In this document: positions 6,855 to 14,749 of the stretch, one piece after another
Layout: each line of letters opens with the position of its first letter
Numbering within the stretch: position 1 is the first letter of the stretch
Assembly (NCBI GenBank): GCA_026197195.1
Contig: JAPHUG010000026.1
Span: 1-18,334 of the forward strand
Direction: 5' to 3'
Length of the DNA stretch: 18,334 nt
Origin: Sedimenticola sp.
GTDB lineage: Bacteria > Pseudomonadota > Gammaproteobacteria > Chromatiales > Chromatiaceae
Notes under the pieces: generated by a model
Database searches by the model: none
The model's input: only the letters and a program-made list of their open reading frames with translations
What the model was told of the DNA's origin: nothing
Made by a program: the position numbers and the translations under genes

Positions 6855-8108
6855 GTGATATACAATTGGAGGGGTATAATCGCACGATCATACCAATGTA
6901 GCCTTTTAGAGCAAATGGTTAAGATGCTTATCACACCGACTACACACAAGGAAAAGGAGCTCCCCTTGGCCAATATCGTTGACCATTTAGTACCGGTTTA
7001 TCGAGCAACAACCCAGGAAGAGAAAGAAGCCATCTACCGATTTCGTTATGACGTTTATGTGACCGAGATGCGTCGCTATCAGGATAATGCTGATCATAAA
7101 CACGGATGGCTTAAAGACGCAGATGACGATGCACCTTACTCCATACTCCTTTACTGCGGCACACCAGAAAACATTACCGCCACCGCGCGAGTCTGTATCT
7201 GGAATGCAGGAGAGATACCAAAAGAGGCGCAAACCCGACTTTCTACACATTTAGTTCCCGGGATAAATAATTACAATACTGCAGAAGTGACCCGCTTTAT
7301 GGTCAGTCCCAACACTCGGGGACGATTCCTGCTACCCTCACTAATCATCCACGGCTATGAGTATCTGGCAGGTGAGACACGCACCGATTTAGCTTTCTTT
7401 CAAAGTATCCCTGCACTCGTTCCCCACTTTAGGCGATTGGGTACCCGCCCCTACGGTGGAGCCTTGTTGGATGGTGGTTCATCAACACTTATACCCAGTG
7501 TGATGGTGCTATCGGACTATCGTTACTTTAAACAGTGTGGTTCTTTTCTAGCACTTTTCGTTAAAAAGTACTTTTTTGGGCCTGATAAAAGGAAACCACT
7601 AAATACAGAGAAACTGGAAACCATATTTCAAGACAATATTGTTCCAGTCGAACTTGATGCTTTAAGAGTTTGGGATGACGTTCAGACTGACCTCCTTAAA
7701 GACAGCGAACACATCTCTAATTTTCTTGACAAATTGAACCCAGATATCGTCGAAGAGATCGCCAAGGCCGGGATGATTCTTAAAGTACCTGCTGGTAGCA
7801 CACTAACAAAAGAGGGAACGATAGACCGTCAAATGTACCTGGTACTCAACGGGAAATTTGAAGTACATGCCCAGGGAAAATCAGTAGCCGTACTCGTGAA
7901 AGGTGATCTATTTGGAGAAATGGCCTTCTTCAGAAAAGAAGGAAAACGAACCGCCACGGTCAAATCACTCATTGATTCAAAAGTACTGGTTATCAGTCAC
8001 AGTTCACTTAAAAAGCTGATGCATAAAACACCCGAGGGTGCGCTACAGATATTTACCAATATTGGTCAGATTATGTCAGATCGATTGGCTGGTTTGCTTA
8101 TGGGCTGA
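6855..8108 (+). CDS. PEP-CTERM/exosortase-associated GNAT acyltransferase fused to cyclic-nucleotide-binding domain
   Basis: The N-terminal part (about residues 45-230) resembles the exosortase-associated acyltransferases, which are related to AHL synthases and N-acyl amino acid synthases: YRFRYDVYVTE at 61-71 and AEVTRFMVSPNTRGR at 143-157. These enzymes join a fatty acyl group to an amine. The C-terminal part (about 285-415) is a cyclic-nucleotide-binding domain. Its phosphate-binding cassette is GDLFGEMAFF (350-359) followed by KRTATV, so the key Glu355 and Arg365 are both present. Acyl transfer is therefore probably gated by cAMP or cGMP. The start is uncertain: the outermost in-frame start is GTG 6855, without a ribosome site. 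ATG 6915 and 6924 are weak, while TTG 6966 has AAGGAG six bases upstream and would drop 37 residues of little family likeness. The beta-helix gene follows after 20 bp. Confidence 0.85.
   Translation: MIYNWRGIIARSYQCSLLEQMVKMLITPTTHKEKELPLANIVDHLVPVYRATTQEEKEAIYRFRYDVYVTEMRRYQDNADHKHGWLKDADDDAPYSILLYCGTPENITATARVCIWNAGEIPKEAQTRLSTHLVPGINNYNTAEVTRFMVSPNTRGRFLLPSLIIHGYEYLAGETRTDLAFFQSIPALVPHFRRLGTRPYGGALLDGGSSTLIPSVMVLSDYRYFKQCGSFLALFVKKYFFGPDKRKPLNTEKLETIFQDNIVPVELDALRVWDDVQTDLLKDSEHISNFLDKLNPDIVEEIAKAGMILKVPAGSTLTKEGTIDRQMYLVLNGKFEVHAQGKSVAVLVKGDLFGEMAFFRKEGKRTATVKSLIDSKVLVISHSSLKKLMHKTPEGALQIFTNIGQIMSDRLAGLLMG
6954..6959 (+). promoter_or_regulatory. Strong Shine-Dalgarno that may decide a TTG start
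   Basis: AAGGAG lies six bases before an in-frame TTG (6966-6968) of the acyltransferase frame, whereas the upstream GTG and ATG codons have poor ribosome sites. Translation from this TTG would keep the whole acyltransferase and cNMP-binding domains. The start could be settled by ribosome profiling or alignment of relatives. Confidence 0.5.
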
Positions 8109-8128
8109 TAGTAGAGGCATCCTCACTC

Positions 8129-9682
8129 ATGGAAATCTCTAAAATAATCACACGGTACTTCGTGATTACAGGCATTATTGCCCACCTTGCTTTTGTGATC
8201 AGTGTCGGCTTTGTCAGGTATTATCTAGACGAGCCATTCATATCTTTTACAAAACGTATCGGTACAAAATTAGTCAATGGAAGTTATGGCCTGCGGAGAG
8301 ATTTTGGGAGCCTTATAGTAAATTCTATAAATTTTATTGAGCCCACTAAACCATTGAAGACTTCACTTTTTATCGAAGAGTGGAACGGACAAGGCGCAAG
8401 GTACAATGCAATTTACAAAAAACTTAAATATGATTTTGATACTGGCTTTCCATTAAGTAGCTCATTAACAACTTTCTATCCCTATGACGTAACTAAAGAA
8501 ATAAATGTCCATACGTCAGATGAATTAATTATCGCAATCAACAGAAGCCAACCGGGAGATGTCATTACTCTTGCACCAGGCATATACCGGTTAAGTGGTA
8601 GAAATATACCAATCATAAAACCCGGAACAATCGACGCGCCTATTGTTGTTAGAAGTAAAAAACTAGGCGCTGCAACTCTTGAGCTATCTATGCTAGAGGG
8701 ATTTCATGTCAAAGCACCTTACTGGGTTTTTGAGAATCTAGTTATTATTGGAACATGTAAAGATGATTCTTATTGTGAACATGCCTTTCATGTAGTTGAG
8801 AATGGTCATTCATTTACACTTAGAAATAGCATTATTAGAGACTTTAACGCCCATGTTAAAGTTAATGGCGTTGACGATAAATACCCAGATAATGGCTTAA
8901 TTGAGAACACCACCTTTTATAATACACGACCACGCATCACAACCAATCCAGTAAATGTCCTTAATATAAATAGCGTTGATAACTGGCGCGTTAATAGCAA
9001 CATAATTGCCGATTTCTTAAAAAGCAAAGGGGATAAAATTAGCTATGCTGCGTATATGAAGGGGAACAGTAATAACGGGATCTTTGAGCGCAATCTTGTT
9101 ATATGCGAAATGAATTTAAATTCAGACTCTAATACACAAGTCGGGTTATCATTTGGAGGTGGCGGTACTGCGCCTGAGTTCTGCCGAGATAGATCTTGTC
9201 AAACCGAGCATACAAATGGAATCATTCGAAATAATATCATACTTAATTGCCCTACTGATGTTGGTATTTATTTAAACAAATCAGCAAATACACACATCTA
9301 TAACAACTCAATTATCAACTCACTTGGCATTGACATTAGATTTGAAGAATCTACAGCAACTATCGTCAACAATATTATATCTGGCAGAATAAAACATCGA
9401 GATGGTGGTTTTAGCATTCAAAAAAACAATCTTATAGACATTGACTGCGCTCAATTAGGGTATCCGAAACCCTTAAATTGTAGCTTCCTGGATTGGTTTA
9501 CATCTCCAATCAACGACCTTAATTTCACACTCATAGAGAGTTCAAATATAATCCGAAAAGGAGTTCGCATAGAAGAATTGAAAAAAGATTTTTGTGGGAA
9601 TAGTGTTAACCCACTAATGGTTGATATAGGCCCAATACAATACAGCAATGGCATAGCTTGTTTACCTAACAATATACAATAG
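8129..9682 (+). CDS. Membrane-anchored right-handed beta-helix protein (chondroitinase B/PL6-like)
   Basis: This 517-residue protein begins with an uncleaved-looking signal anchor (MEISKI, then a hydrophobic segment at about 10-29), placing the rest in the periplasm. After a linker, the fold starts near residue 125 with TSDELIIAINRSQPGDVITLAPGIYRL, the entry segment typical of chondroitinase B/alginate lyase (PL6) beta-helices. Repeated coils rich in asparagine ladders follow, such as IIRNNIILNC, HIYNNSIIN and ATIVNNIISG. The fold suggests binding, cleavage or epimerisation of an acidic polysaccharide, but catalytic residues could not be assigned. It lies 20 bp behind the acyltransferase and is likely co-transcribed. 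The gene is AT-rich. Its N-terminus closely resembles that of the convergent beta-propeller-like protein, whose stop codon is 7 bp away. Confidence 0.75.
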   Translation: MEISKIITRYFVITGIIAHLAFVISVGFVRYYLDEPFISFTKRIGTKLVNGSYGLRRDFGSLIVNSINFIEPTKPLKTSLFIEEWNGQGARYNAIYKKLKYDFDTGFPLSSSLTTFYPYDVTKEINVHTSDELIIAINRSQPGDVITLAPGIYRLSGRNIPIIKPGTIDAPIVVRSKKLGAATLELSMLEGFHVKAPYWVFENLVIIGTCKDDSYCEHAFHVVENGHSFTLRNSIIRDFNAHVKVNGVDDKYPDNGLIENTTFYNTRPRITTNPVNVLNINSVDNWRVNSNIIADFLKSKGDKISYAAYMKGNSNNGIFERNLVICEMNLNSDSNTQVGLSFGGGGTAPEFCRDRSCQTEHTNGIIRNNIILNCPTDVGIYLNKSANTHIYNNSIINSLGIDIRFEESTATIVNNIISGRIKHRDGGFSIQKNNLIDIDCAQLGYPKPLNCSFLDWFTSPINDLNFTLIESSNIIRKGVRIEELKKDFCGNSVNPLMVDIGPIQYSNGIACLPNNIQ

Positions 9683-9689
9683 TTTCTAT

Positions 9690-10916
9690 CTATAACCTCA
9701 ATACCCAAACTGAAGGAAGCCCCTCTTCTGTACTTGCAATTAATACTAATTGATTATGATAAGTATCGTATTGCATATTATAATTCATGCCTAACTTAAA
9801 GGGGAAAAACGCCGATTCCATCTGTACCCAACTGTCACTAGTTAAATCATATAACCATGTTTCTGCGCCGTCACTCACACTCTCTGGTGTATCTACAAGT
9901 ACAACCGTCTTACCTATACCGGGGTGAAACGCAACAGGTGATGATTGTGTTCCGACTGGTCTTATTCCTGGTGTTTTTTGTTCCTGTGTACGTTCATCAC
10001 CATGCCTATAAACATGAATTGAATTTGACAAAGTATTTCCACCAAAGATGACAAAAGCATTGTTTATTGAATCAAAAACAGCATTTGTGTGATATGCATT
10101 GACACTTTTATTCCCGATTTTCAGCCATCCTTTATCGTCTGTTAATTTGAATATTCCATTTGGCCGAAAACCTATAATTTCATTAGTTTTAGTGCTGTAA
10201 GCAGTTGCGTAGGGAAAAAAAGATACCGCATTACCTTTTCCGACATTCCAAGTGCTGTTTTTAAACTCATACAACCAAGTGGGATGATATTGTATTTCAC
10301 TCCAAATGTGCCCCATCCAGTTTCCGAATCGCCCTGGAGCAAGGTGCTTAGGATGACTCGCGACGATTAAACGATCTTTATGGCTATCATATTCAACAGC
10401 GTCGAATGTATGCATTGCCCAAGGGCGTAGAATACCTGGCTTGGCTATAGGAATACCATTTTCATTGACTGTGTATTGGAGAAAATCATCCGCTTGTATT
10501 TCAGGTAACCACTGCACAGCGGCAAGATCAAAAATACGCAACTGATTTGACCAATCTTGACCGTGAGTGTCGCTACCATAAATTATCATTCGCCCCCTAT
10601 TCGTATCAAATGCACTACCTGCATGTGTTTGTCGTTTGAAATGAACAGAATCATCTATGGTCTGCTGATGAATTTTAATCCATTTTTTGGTAGGTAAATT
10701 GAAGTAATTTGTATTAATAGTGCCAGAATCTACTGGCTCAACCAAAGTTGCATTAATTTTATCGACAGGCCCATCTACTAACTGAACAAATTGTTTCCAG
10801 CGCCAGTGTGATGTGACTTTTCCATATACAGCATATCCTACAATCAATGAAAATAGGATATTAACTGAAATACCTATTACTACTAAATAAGCTCTGGCTA
10901 TTTTGCTAACTTTCAT
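9690..10916 (-). CDS. Membrane-anchored beta-propeller/Kelch-like protein
   Basis: With the ATG at 10916 this is a 408-residue protein. It has a signal anchor (MKVSKIARAYLVVIGISVN..., hydrophobic to about residue 30) followed by a periplasmic body of repeated blades. Kelch-type features include HAGSAFDTNRGRMIIYGSD, HTNAVFDSINNAFVIFGGN, TWLYDLTSDSWVQM and MQYDTYHNQLVLIAS, where a pair of glycines or small residues and a later tryptophan mark blades. Such propellers commonly bind sugars or proteins; no enzyme activity is evident. An in-frame GTG at 10997 would add 27 residues and overlap the protease stop by 4 bp (GTGA). I prefer 10916 because the anchor then starts at the same point as in the 8129-9682 protein, although the overlap start is compatible with translational coupling. 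Partner and function are unknown. Confidence 0.7.
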   Translation of the reverse strand: MKVSKIARAYLVVIGISVNILFSLIVGYAVYGKVTSHWRWKQFVQLVDGPVDKINATLVEPVDSGTINTNYFNLPTKKWIKIHQQTIDDSVHFKRQTHAGSAFDTNRGRMIIYGSDTHGQDWSNQLRIFDLAAVQWLPEIQADDFLQYTVNENGIPIAKPGILRPWAMHTFDAVEYDSHKDRLIVASHPKHLAPGRFGNWMGHIWSEIQYHPTWLYEFKNSTWNVGKGNAVSFFPYATAYSTKTNEIIGFRPNGIFKLTDDKGWLKIGNKSVNAYHTNAVFDSINNAFVIFGGNTLSNSIHVYRHGDERTQEQKTPGIRPVGTQSSPVAFHPGIGKTVVLVDTPESVSDGAETWLYDLTSDSWVQMESAFFPFKLGMNYNMQYDTYHNQLVLIASTEEGLPSVWVLRL

Positions 10917-10993
10917 TATATTTTCTAGAAATACTATTATGCTTTGGTTATTAGTAGCTATTTTCAGTATTACCTGTAATGGGTAACTTTTTA

Positions 10994-11755
10994 TCACCTT
11001 GTGTTCAATAGACTATGTACATACTTAATTGGTATTGCATAACTTATTCCAGAAGGTCGCTCAAGAAGCGTCTCTTTTGTATCCTTAACAAATACGCTAT
11101 TAAGTACACCGATCACCTTACCCGATTCAGCATGGTATACCGGACTACCACTATTGCCCGGATAAGCAGTCCCATCAAGTTGATAAACCTGGAATTTATT
11201 ACGCATTCGCCTGATGCTCTTGGCTGTCAAATCTTTTGAATTATTAGAGGGTATAATAATAGGTGTTATCGCAGATATAATGCCTCGATGCGTAATAGGA
11301 TAGAGACCAAGCACCATCCCAATGGGAAAGCCTGTAAAAGCAATTGATTCGCCTTCTCTAATCAACGCACTAGAGGCTAACGGCAAGGCAGGTAGTGGCC
11401 CACTACTTATCTTGAGCAAAACCAGATCATGATCCGGATCAGACTTAACTATCGTGGCTATATGCGCCTTGGCATTTTCACCTCGACCACTAAAAACTGC
11501 CAGTTTCTCATTCTTTGCACTATCAATTAGATCAGGGATAACATGGAAGTTGGTAATAACCAAGTGACCATCTCCGACCACAAAACCAGTACCCATAAAT
11601 TGAGCGGATGGGCGTCTTAGAGGTTTGACCGTGCCAACAGCTACAATACTATCTCTATTTCGATCTATAACATCTGGCAGACTAGAGGAAGCCACTGCTA
11701 ATGGAGAAGCACACAGAATTACCAGATATAATAAGCCTATAATACTTTTATTCAT
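10994..11755 (-). CDS. Secreted trypsin-like serine protease (S1/DegP-type catalytic domain, no PDZ)
   Basis: This 253-residue protein has a signal peptide (MNKSIIGLL... to about AVASS at residues 20-24) and one chymotrypsin-fold domain. The triad is visible: H71 in ITNFHVI, D110 in DPDHDLVLLKI and S202 in GNSGSP. The start of the domain, MGTGFVVGDGHLVITN, is typical of HtrA-type proteases. Unlike DegP or DegS it ends after the protease domain, with no PDZ domain. It should act in the periplasm as a processing or quality-control enzyme; the substrate is unknown. It is the first gene of a minus-strand pair with the beta-propeller-like gene, which may begin within its stop codon. Together they form an inverted island inside an otherwise plus-strand region. 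Confidence 0.88.
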   Translation of the reverse strand: MNKSIIGLLYLVILCASPLAVASSSLPDVIDRNRDSIVAVGTVKPLRRPSAQFMGTGFVVGDGHLVITNFHVIPDLIDSAKNEKLAVFSGRGENAKAHIATIVKSDPDHDLVLLKISSGPLPALPLASSALIREGESIAFTGFPIGMVLGLYPITHRGIISAITPIIIPSNNSKDLTAKSIRRMRNKFQVYQLDGTAYPGNSGSPVYHAESGKVIGVLNSVFVKDTKETLLERPSGISYAIPIKYVHSLLNTR

Positions 11756-11888
11756 GGACTTAAACCATTCAGAGGAGGTTTGAATAACAAAATACCAGCT
11801 AATCTTTTCTGTCCTAGTTCATTGATAGTATATTATTAATATTTTAGGTACTATTCACCATTAAAATAATGACTTATAAATAATACCC

Positions 11889-13481
11889 ATGCAACGATTG
11901 ACTATACTAACAGGCGACCTAAATTTTCCCGTTCGTAAAGGGATTGCACAATTACTTGAAACACTGCCTCATGCAACAATACAAGTAGTTATACATAAGC
12001 CCAAAAAGAATCTTAAAACCCTATTCCGCAATCAAATCATCAATTTCAGGAAAAATGGATGGCGCTGGATCCCATATCAAACGACAGACATCATCAACAG
12101 GTTCCTCGCAACTAGCCAAGCTTACAGTTCTAACCACGAGCGACCCGGCACTCAGTATGATGAAATAACTCTAAGAAGTGAAGAAAGGCTTATATTTTTA
12201 GATACTAATGATTTACACAGTCAGTCTACGCTTGAAACTGTTCGTTCTTTTTCCCCTGAACTGGGTATCGCTCTTGCAGCACCTATACTAAAAGAAAGCA
12301 TATTCTCTATTCCAAAAAACGGCACCATAAATCTACATAAAGGGATGGTTCCGCACTACCGGGGGATGCCGCCAGGGTTCTGGGAATTATGGAATCAAGA
12401 AAAGAAGGTAGGTTGTACAATCCACAAGGTAAATAGTAAATTAGATTGTGGCGACATATTACTACAGGAGCAAATTCCTGTAAGAAAATTCAGTACCCTA
12501 CGTGGTATTCAGCTCACACTTGATGAGCTTGGTATACGCTTAACCTGTAAAGCAGTAAAACAAATTACAGATAACACCCACACTTATACAAAGCAAAGCG
12601 GTAAAGGAACAACATATCGAAAACCCACGTTAAAACAATACTCAGAATTAAATAAGCGATATTGCATAACTCAGACAGATACATTTCTGCGAAAAGCCAT
12701 CAAATCAACTCTTCAACTATTCTATACCAACATCTATATTGCTCTTCGCAATATGGTAAGTATAAATAATTCTAATTATGAAATCTGTGTTCTTTTGTAT
12801 CATCGAGTTAACGACGACCTACGAGACTCGGTCACTGTTGGAATAGAGCAGTTTGAACGTCATATGATCTATATAGCCAAGCACTACCATATTTTATCTA
12901 TTGATGAAATCATGAATGGTGCAATCCCTCACAAGAACAATAAAAAGCCCTATTTGGCTGTAACTTTTGATGATGGCTATCTTGACAATTATGAAAATGC
13001 AGTGCCAATTCTACTTAAACACAAGATCCCTGCTGCTTTTTTTGTATCTACAGGGATGATTGGCGAGCAAAGAGGATTCCAGCATGACCTTGATAAACTT
13101 GGGACTGCACTTCCAAATATGACGTGGGACAATCTTCAAGAGATGAAAGATTATGGTTTTACTATAGGATCACATACGGTCTCACACATAAACTGCGCAA
13201 GCGCCAACATAGAATCCGTTAAAGATGAGCTCATAGAATCAAAGCGAACAATAGAAGCGAAATTGGGCCAAAAAGAAGTTATCTTTGCCTATCCATTTGG
13301 TGGTCGCACTGATATAAATGAAACTGTGGTCAAACTGGTACAAGAGATTGGATATATAGGCTGTTTATCTGCCTACGGTGGAACAAACGACAAATATTAC
13401 GATCGATATAACCTCTTAAGAAAAGGTATAGATTTTAACTTTAGCCAACTATCTTTCATTTCTAAAATCCACGGCTGGTAA
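11889..13481 (+). CDS. Formyltransferase-polysaccharide deacetylase fusion protein
   Basis: This 530-residue protein has two enzyme domains. Residues about 95-230 match the formyl-transferase N-terminal catalytic domain (Fmt, PurN and sugar N-formyltransferase family): NLH at 148-150, PHYRGMPP at 155-162, GCTIH near 175 and the LDCGDI aspartate D186, giving the Asn-His-Asp catalytic set. Residues about 298-525 form a NodB-type polysaccharide deacetylase: LLYHRV, TFDDGY (359-364) with its Asp pair, GSHTVSH (427-433) with the metal-binding histidines, and FAYPFGG (466-472). One chain could thus remove an N-acetyl group and add a formyl group, but this is inference. No signal peptide is seen, so it acts in the cytoplasm on a nucleotide- or lipid-linked sugar. 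The ATG has no clear ribosome site. The glycosyltransferase gene starts 2 bp after its stop. Confidence 0.85.
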   Translation: MQRLTILTGDLNFPVRKGIAQLLETLPHATIQVVIHKPKKNLKTLFRNQIINFRKNGWRWIPYQTTDIINRFLATSQAYSSNHERPGTQYDEITLRSEERLIFLDTNDLHSQSTLETVRSFSPELGIALAAPILKESIFSIPKNGTINLHKGMVPHYRGMPPGFWELWNQEKKVGCTIHKVNSKLDCGDILLQEQIPVRKFSTLRGIQLTLDELGIRLTCKAVKQITDNTHTYTKQSGKGTTYRKPTLKQYSELNKRYCITQTDTFLRKAIKSTLQLFYTNIYIALRNMVSINNSNYEICVLLYHRVNDDLRDSVTVGIEQFERHMIYIAKHYHILSIDEIMNGAIPHKNNKKPYLAVTFDDGYLDNYENAVPILLKHKIPAAFFVSTGMIGEQRGFQHDLDKLGTALPNMTWDNLQEMKDYGFTIGSHTVSHINCASANIESVKDELIESKRTIEAKLGQKEVIFAYPFGGRTDINETVVKLVQEIGYIGCLSAYGGTNDKYYDRYNLLRKGIDFNFSQLSFISKIHGW

Positions 13482-13483
13482 TA

Positions 13484-14626
13484 GTGACCACACCCCTTAT
13501 TGCGCATGTAATTCATCACTTGGTAATTGGTGGCCTTGAAAACGGGCTTGTAAACCTTATTAACCGTATACCTTCAGATGAGTATAGACATGCAATAATC
13601 TGTATTGATGATTATTCCGATTTCAGCAACAGAATTCACAATAATTCTGTAGATGTTTTTGCTATTAAAAAAAAACCTGGTCGTGACTATGGTGCACAGA
13701 TGCGGTTATTTAAATTACTCAAATCTATTAAACCCACCATTTTACACTCACGGAATTTATCAGGACTAAATGCACTCCTACCAGCCATGCTTGCGGGTGT
13801 TAACATTAGAATACATGGTGAACATGGACGCGATACTAATGATCTAGATGGAAGAAATAAAAAGCTCCAACTAATACGGCGCCTTCACAGTCCATTAATT
13901 CAGCATTACATTCCACTTTCAAAAGACCTTGAAAAATATCTCCAGAATCAAATAGGAATACGTTCTAACAAAATCACACAAATCTATAACGGTGTTGATA
14001 CAGATAAGTTCAAACCAGAAGGAAACGAAAAAGTTAATTGGTCTGCACTGAGTGACAAATTCAATGATGACAGTATCATCATTGGTACAGTGGGAAGGTT
14101 CCAACCAGTAAAAGATCAGATGAATCTGGCAGAAGGATTCATCCGACTCTTAAGCAAGAATCCGGAATTAGAAAAAACAGCCAGACTGGTCATGCTTGGT
14201 GATGGCTCAGAGTATAAAGCGGTATTGGACCGTATAAAGGCTTCAGGGTACCAGAACCTGACCTGGATACCCGGTGCAACGGATGATGTCGCTAACTTTC
14301 TACCGGGATTTGATATTTTTGTCTTGCCGTCACTTGCTGAAGGTATATCGAATACCATACTTGAGGCCATGGCCTGTGGATTACCTGTTATTGCAACAGA
14401 GGCAGGTGGTAACCCTGAGCTAGTTGAAAATGGGGAGACCGGAGTACTCGTACCAGCTTCTAACCCTGATGCAATCGCAAACCAACTGGAAATTTACATT
14501 AAAGACGAAACTCTCAGAAAAAAACACGGCGCAAAAGGCAGGATACGTATCGAAAATAAATTTAGTCTTGACGCCATGGTCAACAGCTACCTGTCTGTTT
14601 ATGACCGCATATTACAAAGGGCATAA
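13484..14626 (+). CDS. GT4-family glycosyltransferase, PEP-CTERM/XrtA-associated sugar transferase type
   Basis: This 380-residue GT-B glycosyltransferase matches the exosortase-associated sugar transferase type (TIGR03088-like). It starts LIAHVIHHLVIGGLENGLVNLI, has ILHSRNL (86-92), HGEHGRD (111-117) and NGVDTDKF (169-176), then the C-terminal donor-binding half with GRFQPVKDQ (204-212) and the EX7E pair E286/E294 in EGISNTILEAMACGLPVI. It probably adds a sugar from a nucleotide donor to a growing lipid-linked repeat unit on the inner face of the membrane; donor and acceptor cannot be read. It starts with GTG two bases after the stop of the deacetylase fusion, indicating co-transcription and probably coupled translation. 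No transmembrane segment is evident. Confidence 0.92.
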   Translation: MTTPLIAHVIHHLVIGGLENGLVNLINRIPSDEYRHAIICIDDYSDFSNRIHNNSVDVFAIKKKPGRDYGAQMRLFKLLKSIKPTILHSRNLSGLNALLPAMLAGVNIRIHGEHGRDTNDLDGRNKKLQLIRRLHSPLIQHYIPLSKDLEKYLQNQIGIRSNKITQIYNGVDTDKFKPEGNEKVNWSALSDKFNDDSIIIGTVGRFQPVKDQMNLAEGFIRLLSKNPELEKTARLVMLGDGSEYKAVLDRIKASGYQNLTWIPGATDDVANFLPGFDIFVLPSLAEGISNTILEAMACGLPVIATEAGGNPELVENGETGVLVPASNPDAIANQLEIYIKDETLRKKHGAKGRIRIENKFSLDAMVNSYLSVYDRILQRA

Positions 14627-14649
14627 CCACTTGGATTGGCATCTCTACC

Positions 14650-14674
14650 TAATTGAGTTTCTTTTTCTCAATTA
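14650..14674 (+). terminator. AT-rich hairpin after the glycosyltransferase gene
   Basis: TAATTGAG (14650-14657) pairs with CTCAATTA (14667-14674) around a T-rich 9-base loop. It lies 23 bp past the stop codon, in the 123-bp gap before the acyl-CoA ligase. The stem is AT-rich and lacks a following T-tract, so it is at best a weak terminator or attenuator. Confidence 0.3.
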
Positions 14675-14749
14675 AGCATTAAAATATAAATCCTACGTCA
14701 ATAGTGAATAACAGATAATTACATACAATACAAAGGGTTAAGCCGATTA

